Positions 6,589-15,247 of a stretch of 53,479 bases of DNA are shown here, piece after piece (within the stretch, counting starts at the first letter, position 1; each line of letters opens with the position of its first letter). Origin of the DNA: Oscillospiraceae bacterium (GTDB lineage: Bacteria; Bacillota; Clostridia; UBA1381); NCBI GenBank assembly GCA_015068545.1, contig SVKH01000002.1:1-53479 (forward strand). The letters are read 5' to 3'. The notes under the pieces were generated by a model, which worked only from the letters and a program-made list of their open reading frames with translations, was not told the origin of the DNA and did not search any database. The position numbers and the translations under genes were made by a program.

Positions 6589-8727
6589 TTATTTTATACT
6601 GATTTTTCCCGTACCTGCGATTTCCTTTGTTTCGCCTGCAAATGTAAATTCTGCGCTCACACCCTCCGGAATCCGGTAAGAAAATTCGTTGTTTTCAAAT
6701 TTAACTGCTATATCGCCCTTTGGCGTTGGTACCACACATTTAAACCTTTTATATGTTTCAAAATCAGGTTTTATAAGGACTTTATCAAATCCTTTTTCGA
6801 TAGGCTTGATGCCTGCAATGCCCATTGGCAAAAGCACATTTGCAATAGCTGACCAACCGTGACACCAGCTTACATAGCTAGGTGTCTTACCGGTATATTC
6901 TGTGACTTTGTCATATTCCTCACCAAAGCAACATTCATTCAGTGTTGTTGCTCCGGCATCCAGCATTGTAGCAAAATACTTCATCAGCCTTTCGGTCATT
7001 CTTGCAGTTTTGCCCATATTTATATCTCGTTCGCCAACATGGTACTGAATCTGCATATGCTCTGTCTTATCGTAAGCTTTATGCAGATAATCATCTGACA
7101 AAAGTCCTGCTACCTTTGGCTCGATATCGGCTATCATATCGGTATACTTCTTTTCTGATGCGCTGTCCCCCGCAAGCTGAGCTGCAAGATGAACCGTCTT
7201 TAAGGACATCAGATACAGGTCATTAAGGTATGGATCCACACCTACAAACCGGTTAAGCTCCACCATCCACAGATCACCTAGAGGATTTTCCGGTACATCG
7301 ATAAGTCCCTCCGAATTTGTCTTGGAGATTAAGAAGTCCACTGCCTTTTCCAGACTTTCCTTAAACTCAAGGACAAACTCCCTTTTGCCGGTATAGTAAT
7401 AATAGTCGTAAAACCCTATCACATACCATGCCACATAGTCCCACAGCATAGATGTGCCAACGCCGTAAACCGACGGAACTCCGCCACAAGGTAGCTGTAC
7501 CTTTTTCGCTTCACGCATGGAGAACTCAAAAAGGTCGGTATCGGCAAAGCTGTAATAGTTGATTAATGCGCACATTCTCGCATCACCTATCCAGAAGAAT
7601 CTGTCTCGCTTTACCGCATCAATAAGGTATTCCTGCATACAGTAGTGTAGAGTTCTCTCTCCTGCCTCGTAAAGTGCGTTCATCTTCTCGTTTTCACACT
7701 CAAAGTATCCACGTCTTGCCACAGGATAAAGGGAGGTTTTTACCGAGAAACCGCTTGCCAAAACCGGTGCGGTACTGTCGAAAAACTCTACCCGCACATA
7801 GCGGAAGCCAACTCTCATTCTTGATTGGAACTCATGCTCGCCGGCAAATACTCTGTATTCCTCGCGGAGCATTTTATTAGTTAGTATTTCACGAACCTGC
7901 TCTCCCATGGCTTCGTCCACGGTTTCGCCATAGTACAAGCGGAAGGATGTCGGTTTTTCCGATTTTATTTTCAACCTGAAGTATCCTACTACCTCTATGC
8001 CCATATCCACTATAAAGCTTGGGCCTGTAAATCTTTCGGTCTTTTCTATGTAAATGCCGTCATCTTTTTGGACAGCGTTATTTTCGATTATTGTATATTC
8101 TTTATGAACTTTATCAAGGTGAGGAGTATTCACTCTCTTAACATATTCCTCGCCCATAATTTCTGCCACTTCTTTTTCTACCACATACTCTACCGGCTTT
8201 GCTGTGTAGAATGGAGATGCACAGCCCTTTGGCACACTGCCGTAAAAGAAGTTTGCTGTGGCAAGGGTAGGAATAAGTATATCAGGATCGGTACCCGGCT
8301 TTGTCCACCACTGGTAATCGCCTGCCGCAGACATATCAAGCTCGGCGGCATTTTCCCATGCGGAATCGTCATAATCCTGATCAAGCCATCCCCATTTTTC
8401 GCATTCTGCGACTTTCCAGTCTTTGTCGGAAACTACAACGGTCTCTCCATCCACTACCATTTCAAAGGCAAAGCCACGGTGTCCGCAATGGTTTATGCCA
8501 TGCACCGCCAGTGAGTTTATTCCCTCTATTACAAAAGGAGTTACGTCATAGTCACGCACATTGCACCATTCATCTATGGACGCTACTATTCTGCCGTTCA
8601 CAAAAAGCTCATACCCTGTGTCTACGAACACTCTTATGTATGCCTTTTCCGGCTTTTTTGAAAGTTCAACTGTCCTTCTGAAAAAACCCTCATTAGGATT
8701 CTTTCCCCATATATTTTTAAGTTTCAT
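6589..8727 (-). CDS. GH78-like (alpha-L-rhamnosidase-type) glycosidase
   Basis: About 712 residues, predicted cytoplasmic. The N-terminal half has the beta-sandwich features of GH78 proteins: Y-I-R-V-F-V-D-T-G-Y-E-L-F-V-N-G around residue 30, and a L-Y-Y-G-E-T-x-x-E segment near 265. The (alpha/alpha)6 catalytic domain follows, with K-R-D-R-F-F-W-I-G-D-A-R at about 373-384, M-L-W-D-Y-V-A-W-Y near 427, and the family-typical W-C-H-G-W-S-A near 621. The family normally shows R-E-R in the first motif, where the glutamate is the general acid; here it is R-D-R. I chose the ATG at 8727, preceded by GGGAGG. An ATG at 8781 extends the frame but falls at or before the expected transcription start of the promoter at 8786-8814. 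First gene of the GRE operon. Confidence 0.85.
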   Translation of the reverse strand: MKLKNIWGKNPNEGFFRRTVELSKKPEKAYIRVFVDTGYELFVNGRIVASIDEWCNVRDYDVTPFVIEGINSLAVHGINHCGHRGFAFEMVVDGETVVVSDKDWKVAECEKWGWLDQDYDDSAWENAAELDMSAAGDYQWWTKPGTDPDILIPTLATANFFYGSVPKGCASPFYTAKPVEYVVEKEVAEIMGEEYVKRVNTPHLDKVHKEYTIIENNAVQKDDGIYIEKTERFTGPSFIVDMGIEVVGYFRLKIKSEKPTSFRLYYGETVDEAMGEQVREILTNKMLREEYRVFAGEHEFQSRMRVGFRYVRVEFFDSTAPVLASGFSVKTSLYPVARRGYFECENEKMNALYEAGERTLHYCMQEYLIDAVKRDRFFWIGDARMCALINYYSFADTDLFEFSMREAKKVQLPCGGVPSVYGVGTSMLWDYVAWYVIGFYDYYYYTGKREFVLEFKESLEKAVDFLISKTNSEGLIDVPENPLGDLWMVELNRFVGVDPYLNDLYLMSLKTVHLAAQLAGDSASEKKYTDMIADIEPKVAGLLSDDYLHKAYDKTEHMQIQYHVGERDINMGKTARMTERLMKYFATMLDAGATTLNECCFGEEYDKVTEYTGKTPSYVSWCHGWSAIANVLLPMGIAGIKPIEKGFDKVLIKPDFETYKRFKCVVPTPKGDIAVKFENNEFSYRIPEGVSAEFTFAGETKEIAGTGKISIK

Positions 8728-8785
8728 AATCGCCCTCCCAAGAAGCACAAAATCCATGTATAATTCTTTCATTACATACAATTAC

Positions 8786-8814
8786 ATAATAGCATAAAAG
8801 CTAGATAAATACAA
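8786..8814 (-). promoter_or_regulatory. Sigma-A-type promoter of the GH78/GRE operon
   Basis: Read leftward, a -35 TTGTAT (8809-8814), a 17-bp spacer and a -10 TATTAT (8786-8791) lie just upstream of the GH78-like gene and just past the terminator of the preceding array. The operon therefore starts here rather than by read-through. The sequence 22 bp before the -10 is AAGTAT, which partly matches the GGGTAT of the other promoters in this window; this is weak. Confidence 0.65.
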
Positions 8815-8895
8815 TACTTTCTTAGAATAATTTGTTGCATTTTTGTCCGTTTTTTTGATACTTTTTATCGTCGTTTTTCACAATACTTTTTGTAG

Positions 8896-8931
8896 AAAAA
8901 TAGCGTAGCAGTTATCCAAGCTGCTACGCTA
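8896..8931 (-). terminator. Terminator of the long surface-protein array
   Basis: A perfect 11-bp stem (8901-8911 with 8921-8931, TAGCGTAGCAG/CTGCTACGCTA) with a 9-nt loop is followed on the minus strand by TTTTT. It lies about 40 bp past the stop of the leftmost SLH glycosidase. Confidence 0.92.
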
Positions 8932-8973
8932 TAAAGGTCTGACTTTTTAGGGTTAATTTTTACCCATATTTTA

Positions 8974-11763
8974 TTATTTCTGCCACATTACATCGTAAAC
9001 AATCTTAGCAGCTTGAGCTCTTGTAAGAGTTGATGTGCTGTCCGCAAGAGTTACGTAGTTTGTCTTGCCACGATATGAACGGCCAAGAATTGTATTAACG
9101 ATACCCTTTGCCTCAGTAACAGTCAGAGTATTGTCCGGATATACATATCTCCTCTTTATAAGCCATCCATCCTCTGTCACTTGTATTGCACCAAGTCTAT
9201 ATGCAATAGCCATTTCTGCATAACCTCTATCGCTCGTTCCTAAGTCATTTATAGAATTTGAAAAGGTTTGAGTAATAGCTCTGTCAGACAACTTCAGACG
9301 AAGTGCATTTATAAGCCAGATACAGAAGTCCCTTCTGGTCACATTGCTTGTTGGATTAAAGGCACTTCCTGTTCCTGTCCATACACCTGTGTACATCATT
9401 ACATTTTCGATTTCCTTTTTGTACTGGTTACTTGCAATGTCTGTGTATAGTGCAGGCATTGTTGCAGAGCCTAGGGAAATCGGTGCAATCTGAGTAGCGG
9501 TAGACGCATTGTCTATTACAATTTCGTAGTTCATAGCCTTATCAGATGCTGCCATGGTGAACTGCTTTCCGCCGGAAACAGATGTAACTGTCTTTGCAGC
9601 ACCACGCTTACCTGATGATGTAAGCGGATATACTGTGATATTGTTATTTGTCTTGATTACAACTGTACCTGTGATTGGCTCTACTAGTACCGGACCTGTT
9701 CCGGCAGTTGTCATAACGATATTTCCTGAGCTATTATCATATACAGCGCCTGTGTTTCTTGATTCACCAAGAACTGTCAGAAGGTTGCTGGAGCTTTGGT
9801 AAAGAGGCTTATTCTCTACTGATGAATATGATACTGTTGCGAAAGGATTATCAATAGTCACCTTAATATCGCTAAGCTCGATAGTCTGACCGCTGATACG
9901 ACCTGTTACAGCCTGTGTCTTTGGTGTATTTATCTTTACGATATTGTTAGTTGTATCGCTTAGGATTTCACCTGTTGTAGAAAGGAACTTGCCGCTTGAT
10001 GCTCCAATCTTTGCTTGATAGATAGCTTCGCTGTCATTTAGCGGATGCTCACCGGTAGGACCATTATATGCTTCGTCAAATACAACACCTGTTTTTCCAA
10101 CAAGACCTATTTGCTTCAAAAGCTTATAGTCATCATCCGAACCGGTCATCTTCTGGTCGTAGATATATGGATCTTTTCCTACAAAACGAATTGGGTAGAA
10201 GCCCTTGTTTGATTCGCTAACGTCTTCTCTTACAAACATTCTTGCTGCATTTGGAAGACCTGCCAAGTTTTCAGGGTTTTCACCAAAGCCAAGCATTGTC
10301 TTTACAAATGTGTTTGTCTGGATGTTTGCGTAATCCTGCTGATTTATTCCACAAGCCCAACAGAACGCGAACGGATGCATACCGTTAAGTGATGCAAATG
10401 CAGGCATAAGAACCATTGACTCTGATCTGTATCTGTCAACAGCTGAGTGGTTCCACTCTGTTATTGTATGCGGAAGTCCGTATACGTTATAAGCAAAGCT
10501 CTCGCCCAGGATACCATATCTTGCATCAGCCATCTGTGCAATCTCCGGACTATCCATTGTGGTGCCATCTTTAAAGTCGTGGCTGGAGCCAAGAGCTGTG
10601 TATGAGTGGTGGTCAACGAAGTCTGTTTCAAGGTTTGAATACAAAATCTGTGTTGGTCTGCCTGTGTTTGTAAAGGCTGTAACACCTGTGATACGACACT
10701 TTACACCAAGGTCATTTCTCAGGTAGTCTATCATTTCTTCAAAGTACGCCTTTTGTACTTCGTCTAGGAACTGAGCACTGTCTACTCGTCTTCCTTCTGA
10801 TATAGCGGTAAAATCCCAGAACTCAATATCGTCATGGAATATACGAACTGTTCCGCTTGCCATACTTTCTCCGGATTGAAGTCCTCTTCCGGCTGTTTTG
10901 TTAGGCTCCATGCATCTTGCCCAAGCTGTAGAAAGCTCAGAATCGCTTGCATACTTTTTCTTTAGCCATTCGTTGAACATTGCCTGAAGCTCTGCTTCGT
11001 AATGCTTTGAACCAAACTGTGATGACGCAACATTAGTGTTGATAAAGTCTTCGTTCTTGGTATCTATCAAAGCAAGAGCCGGATCGTCCTTGATTCTAAG
11101 ACCTGTGTATGGGTTGTAGAAATTAAGCATTTCTGCTGCAATTTCTTTTGTGATTTGCTTTAGATCTTCATTGAAGTAGCTGTACTTCTTAAAACCGTCA
11201 TTAAGGTCTATAAGGTTAGAAAGCTCTTCAAATCTCTGGTCTGCAACCGGTGGTGCTGAAATTGTAAGGTCAAGAAGATAGTAGACACCGCGCTTCTTAA
11301 GCTCGCTCATAAAGAAGCACATTCTGTCCATTATATCGTCTTTTAGCATTCTTCCGCCATCGGATTTTCTGCCCCAGATACTTTCTCTGTAACCGGATTC
11401 TACAAGGTGGAAACGAACTATGTTGTAACCGCTTTGAGCAATTCTTGCTGCCATTTCTTTTGCGTGTTCATAGTCTGCATAAGGAAGAGCCAGTGATACG
11501 TTCACACCGTTGAAGCGGATATCGGTACCATCTTCAAATACAAAGCGTGTGCCGTCTGTTTCTGTTAAGAATCCGTGCTTTCCTGCCGGTGCATCAAGAA
11601 TGTTTGATGCATCAAGCGCTGTTCCTGCTACATCTGCTGCCTTCGGAAATTCATACACGAACCAGCTTGATGTATCAGGGTTTAAATCATTTTGCGCTGC
11701 AAATGATGTGCTCATTCCTGCCATAAGAGATACGGCAAGTAGTAAAGATATTATTTTTTTCAT
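8974..11763 (-). CDS. SLH-anchored clan-A (GH5-like) glycosidase
   Basis: This 929-residue exported enzyme has a signal peptide ending about residue 22. The catalytic TIM barrel spans about 55-470. It carries the two glutamates expected of clan GH-A retaining enzymes: N237-E238 at the end of strand 4 (A-L-I-D-T-K-N-E-D) and E436 in T-I-T-E-W-N, with D-H-H-S-Y between them. A beta-rich domain covers about 560-760. The last ~150 residues resemble S-layer-homology repeats (F-N-P-T-S-N-V-T-R-R-D-F, L-T-R-A-Q-A-A-K-I-V-Y), which would tether it to secondary cell-wall polymer. Substrate cannot be told from sequence. It starts 13 bp after the GLUG-protein stop with an AGGAGGT site, and is the last gene of the array. 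It is paralogous to the enzyme at 15248-18721, sharing D-A-P-A-G-K-H-G and the D-G-T-D-x-x-x-x-G motif. Confidence 0.87.
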   Translation of the reverse strand: MKKIISLLLAVSLMAGMSTSFAAQNDLNPDTSSWFVYEFPKAADVAGTALDASNILDAPAGKHGFLTETDGTRFVFEDGTDIRFNGVNVSLALPYADYEHAKEMAARIAQSGYNIVRFHLVESGYRESIWGRKSDGGRMLKDDIMDRMCFFMSELKKRGVYYLLDLTISAPPVADQRFEELSNLIDLNDGFKKYSYFNEDLKQITKEIAAEMLNFYNPYTGLRIKDDPALALIDTKNEDFINTNVASSQFGSKHYEAELQAMFNEWLKKKYASDSELSTAWARCMEPNKTAGRGLQSGESMASGTVRIFHDDIEFWDFTAISEGRRVDSAQFLDEVQKAYFEEMIDYLRNDLGVKCRITGVTAFTNTGRPTQILYSNLETDFVDHHSYTALGSSHDFKDGTTMDSPEIAQMADARYGILGESFAYNVYGLPHTITEWNHSAVDRYRSESMVLMPAFASLNGMHPFAFCWACGINQQDYANIQTNTFVKTMLGFGENPENLAGLPNAARMFVREDVSESNKGFYPIRFVGKDPYIYDQKMTGSDDDYKLLKQIGLVGKTGVVFDEAYNGPTGEHPLNDSEAIYQAKIGASSGKFLSTTGEILSDTTNNIVKINTPKTQAVTGRISGQTIELSDIKVTIDNPFATVSYSSVENKPLYQSSSNLLTVLGESRNTGAVYDNSSGNIVMTTAGTGPVLVEPITGTVVIKTNNNITVYPLTSSGKRGAAKTVTSVSGGKQFTMAASDKAMNYEIVIDNASTATQIAPISLGSATMPALYTDIASNQYKKEIENVMMYTGVWTGTGSAFNPTSNVTRRDFCIWLINALRLKLSDRAITQTFSNSINDLGTSDRGYAEMAIAYRLGAIQVTEDGWLIKRRYVYPDNTLTVTEAKGIVNTILGRSYRGKTNYVTLADSTSTLTRAQAAKIVYDVMWQK

Positions 11764-11776
11764 AATCCTGTACCTC

Positions 11777-14700
11777 CTATAACTTAATTACTTCAGAACG
11801 TGGGATGAGCTTTAGCTCGTCGTCCCAAACATAAATCTGAATTTTATCTCCGGAAGGAGCTTGCACATCATTGAATGTAACAGTGTTTGTTCCCTTTGCA
11901 AGAGATTTTTCTACTGAGTTTGCATATACTATTCTGCCGTCTGTGCCAAGCACTACGAAGAATACTCTTGTACCAACTACTTCCTCTTCTGTAAGAAGCT
12001 CAACTGTAACAGATGTTGCTGCTGTGATATTTGATGTTGTAACAACCTCTCCGTTTTGGTTTACCGGAGATTTTACAATCTGTACAGGGTTTTCACTTTG
12101 CGGAGATGATACAAATCCCATCGCTTCACTTTGTGTTGAACCGCTTACTACAAGATAGTTGATCTTAGCCATAAAGTCAACTACAAATGGACCTGTGTAC
12201 TGTGTAGATGATGTACTTGGTGTAGTTCCGTTTGTTGTGTAGTAGATAGTAGCGTCTGGTGTGTTTGGTGTAAGAACGCATCTTGTGAAACCGTCTTCAT
12301 CAATCATCCAGCTTACTGTTATGTGTAGCGGCTCCGGCTCGCTGTCATCAGTTGCCTTTACCCAGATATATTTCTTCTCGGTAGCATTCTGGCGAAGGCT
12401 GTCAAGTGAGAAGCTTGTTGTACCTGAACCATAGCTATCATAAGATTTTGATGAGTTATAGTATGAGTTTACTACATCACCCTGCATTACCTGACCTGCA
12501 ACAGCACCATTCATGCTGTCATTATAGCTCATATCATAGTCAGAATATGAATTGTCTACGTTACCCTCGATACTTCCTGCGATACCGCCGTGGTATACTG
12601 TGCCGTAATCTGTTACGTTTACAGTACCTTCAAAGCATGAGTCAACAACTTCACCCTTCATTCTTCCTACAACACCGCCGGAAACTTCCATAGGATATCC
12701 GCTTTCGTCATTTTCGGTGGCAACCAATGCCATCTTCGAATTAGAGCCTGAAACTGTTCCTTCTGCCTTACCGCAGATACCGCCTACTGTTGTGCTTACA
12801 TACTCACCTGCTGCATTTACTGTAAGTGTACCTGTTGTATGACAACCCTTTACTGTTCCTTCAAAATCACCTGCGATACCGCCGGCTGATGCCACCGGAG
12901 AGGCAATTGTAATTGTTCCATTAAATACGCAGTTTTCTATTACTGCATTGTTTCTGCCGTATCCTGCGATACCGCCTGCGTACACGCCCTTGCCCCTTGT
13001 TTCGTTTAGGGTGTACTCTGCGCCAGTTACGGTCAGATTGTAGATTCCGGCACCGTCAACGTAACCGAACAATCCGTTATATTCGTTTCCGTTTCCGTTC
13101 ATCTTAAGGCCGGAAAGTGTGTGTCCGTTACCCTCAAAGGTTCCGGTAAATGCGTTCGCCTTGCAGTTTCCTATCGGTGACCATACACCTGTCATTTCGA
13201 TGTCATTCATCAAGCGATAGTGCTTATCCGGCTGATAACGTATTCTGTTAAGCTCTGCCTGAGTTGTAATTAGATATGGTGATGCAGCGGTTCCGTTGCC
13301 TTCACCGAAGAACTCATGTTCACCAAGCACAGGCTTGATGGTAGGATAATCTGAACCCGATTCAAACACCCAGAATGTGTCAAAATCCCAGTTTGCATAA
13401 GTTTCCTTACTCTTCAGATTATTTGTTGTTACCTGATAACCCCCCTCACTTGTTGTTGCTTTAACTCCATAACAATCCTTAACATATCCGCCGTTGTTGT
13501 ATGTAATACCGTCTATGTTTATGGAACTTGCATTAATTGTTGCCTTTGAATATGATGTTTCGATACTTCCTGTATTAGTACCCGCTAATCCCGCAGCATT
13601 GTAACCCTTTACAGAACCACCGATATTGTAGCAGTTTTCGATTGCGCCTGTGTTTTTACCTGCTATACCACCTGTGGTAATTCCGCCGTCAATAGTGCCT
13701 ATAAGAGAAGAGTGCGAACCGGACAGACATACAAATCCTCCGTCATTTACACCAACAACACCGCCAAAGTATCTTTCACGACCATTAAGGTCTACATAAT
13801 ATATACTTGATTTTGAATCAGTTAGCGTACCTTGTGAGCTCTTCATTTTACTTCCTGTTTTGCTAACTGCACGGCTAATTATTCCGCCTTCGTTATAACC
13901 ACAGATTCCACCGAATACGTCCGCAGAAACTTCTACGCTGTTGTGGGTAAAATAGCTGTTTAGTATTGAGCTTGATTCTACATTTGAAACTGTGCCCTTG
14001 TTGTATCCTACGATACCGCCGCCGTATGCCTTGTAAGAATGGTGCAGATTGTTTTTGATACCACCGGAAATTTCTGTGGTATTTGATATACAGCCATCGA
14101 TAGTTCCGTAGTTGTAACCGCAAACACCACCAAAGTCAGCAAAATCGAAACGGTAGGAATCGTCAGAACCTTCGATAACAGACTTTACACGAGCCTGATT
14201 TGCATTGGAGTTAGTTACTGTTCCGCCGTTACTTCCAACTACACCGCCGGCATAAGCATAGCCCATGCTGGTAGCATATTTTGACCATACATAAATCTCG
14301 CCTGAGCCGTTACAATCACTGATGATACCGCCTTTTCTGTTATCACCTACGATACCGCCGCCGGAAGCTGAGCCGTAATCGCAAGTTGCTCTTATTAGCG
14401 TAGCATACACGTTTGTACAGCCTGTTACTGTACCTTCGTTAAGACCAGCTATACCACCTGAGTAACAGTCTGCCCTTGTTGGGACTGCACTGTATGTTGT
14501 AGTGTTACTAGCCTGAACTGATACTTCGTTGGTACAGTTTGATATTGTACCCTTGTTGTATCCGCAAACACCGCCGTTTGCACTAAAAAATAGCTGATTT
14601 TCAACATTCAGGTAACCCTGAGTAGTACAGCCGGAAACGTTTCCTTCGTTACATCCCACAAGTATTCCTGTGAAGTTTGGACAAGAGTCTATCCAGTGTC

Positions 14701-15106
14701 CTATACCTGCATCCCAACCTTCTCCCGTTGGAACAGCTGCTTCTACAATAAGGTCTTTTATAGTACCCTTATTGTATCCAAACAGACCAACGTAAGGAGT
14801 TCCTGCGTTGAATGTTCCCTGATAATGCGTTGTCAGGTTACTGATTGTCTTTCCGTTTCCGTTGAATGTACCGGCAAAAGGATGCGCCTTTGTACCAACC
14901 GGTACCCAGCTTACGCTCTCCATATCCAGGTCACTTGCTAATGTTACTGTACTGCCGGCAAAGGTGTCACCGGCATTTACCTGATTTGCAAAGGCTACAA
15001 ATCCTGCTGTATCACTGATAGTCAGATCAGCAGCGTTTGCAACTGTGTGCAGTGACATTAAAAGACCCAGTGAAAGAAGTAAGCTGAATTTTTTTAGTGA
15101 ATTCAT
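11777..15106 (-). CDS. Exported GLUG-repeat surface protein
   Basis: This 1109-residue protein has a signal peptide (cleavage near residue 25). Residues ~30-920 form a long series of GLUG-type repeats, recognisable by recurring G-G-I-A-G or G-G-V-C-G-Y-N steps followed by G-T-I/V-x-x-C units, with one early and one mid-protein F-x-G-T-F-x-G-N-G-K/H-T-I/L motif. Such repeats are expected to fold as a right-handed beta-solenoid or adhesin-like rod. A chitobiase C-terminal-type Ig domain follows (about 945-1010; D-A-T-I-Y-Y-T-T-N-G-T-T-P), then a beta domain. No SLH or sortase motif is visible, so attachment would rely on partners. It lies between two SLH glycosidases in the same direction and probably binds polysaccharide or partner proteins at the surface; no catalytic motif is seen. 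Confidence 0.85.
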   Translation of the reverse strand: MNSLKKFSLLLSLGLLMSLHTVANAADLTISDTAGFVAFANQVNAGDTFAGSTVTLASDLDMESVSWVPVGTKAHPFAGTFNGNGKTISNLTTHYQGTFNAGTPYVGLFGYNKGTIKDLIVEAAVPTGEGWDAGIGHWIDSCPNFTGILVGCNEGNVSGCTTQGYLNVENQLFFSANGGVCGYNKGTISNCTNEVSVQASNTTTYSAVPTRADCYSGGIAGLNEGTVTGCTNVYATLIRATCDYGSASGGGIVGDNRKGGIISDCNGSGEIYVWSKYATSMGYAYAGGVVGSNGGTVTNSNANQARVKSVIEGSDDSYRFDFADFGGVCGYNYGTIDGCISNTTEISGGIKNNLHHSYKAYGGGIVGYNKGTVSNVESSSILNSYFTHNSVEVSADVFGGICGYNEGGIISRAVSKTGSKMKSSQGTLTDSKSSIYYVDLNGRERYFGGVVGVNDGGFVCLSGSHSSLIGTIDGGITTGGIAGKNTGAIENCYNIGGSVKGYNAAGLAGTNTGSIETSYSKATINASSINIDGITYNNGGYVKDCYGVKATTSEGGYQVTTNNLKSKETYANWDFDTFWVFESGSDYPTIKPVLGEHEFFGEGNGTAASPYLITTQAELNRIRYQPDKHYRLMNDIEMTGVWSPIGNCKANAFTGTFEGNGHTLSGLKMNGNGNEYNGLFGYVDGAGIYNLTVTGAEYTLNETRGKGVYAGGIAGYGRNNAVIENCVFNGTITIASPVASAGGIAGDFEGTVKGCHTTGTLTVNAAGEYVSTTVGGICGKAEGTVSGSNSKMALVATENDESGYPMEVSGGVVGRMKGEVVDSCFEGTVNVTDYGTVYHGGIAGSIEGNVDNSYSDYDMSYNDSMNGAVAGQVMQGDVVNSYYNSSKSYDSYGSGTTSFSLDSLRQNATEKKYIWVKATDDSEPEPLHITVSWMIDEDGFTRCVLTPNTPDATIYYTTNGTTPSTSSTQYTGPFVVDFMAKINYLVVSGSTQSEAMGFVSSPQSENPVQIVKSPVNQNGEVVTTSNITAATSVTVELLTEEEVVGTRVFFVVLGTDGRIVYANSVEKSLAKGTNTVTFNDVQAPSGDKIQIYVWDDELKLIPRSEVIKL

Positions 15107-15173
15107 AAATACATCTCCGTTCTTTTATGGAATTTTATTCCATTTTTTTATTTTTTCTAACTTGTTTTAGATA

Positions 15174-15235
15174 GGCGAAAACACGGCAATGGGATTTCCG
15201 CGTAGAAACCCCTTTCCGTGCCATTATATATCGCC
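15174..15235 (-). other. Large interrupted stem-loop in the transcribed gap
   Basis: Three nested pairings build one extended hairpin: GGCGA (15174-15178) with TCGCC (15231-15235), CACGG (15182-15186) with CCGTG (15216-15220), and GGGATTTCC (15191-15199) with GAAACCCC (15205-15212, one G-U pair). It lies between the SLH glycosidase and the GLUG gene. There is no T run directly after it, so an mRNA-stabilising or processing element is more likely than a full terminator. Confidence 0.6.
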
Positions 15236-15247
15236 ACCCAGTTTACA

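Noticed and set aside
8068..8514. 148-codon plus-strand ORF opposite the GH78-like gene.
   Set aside because: It is a shadow frame of a well-supported coding region, with no ribosome site or protein-like pattern.
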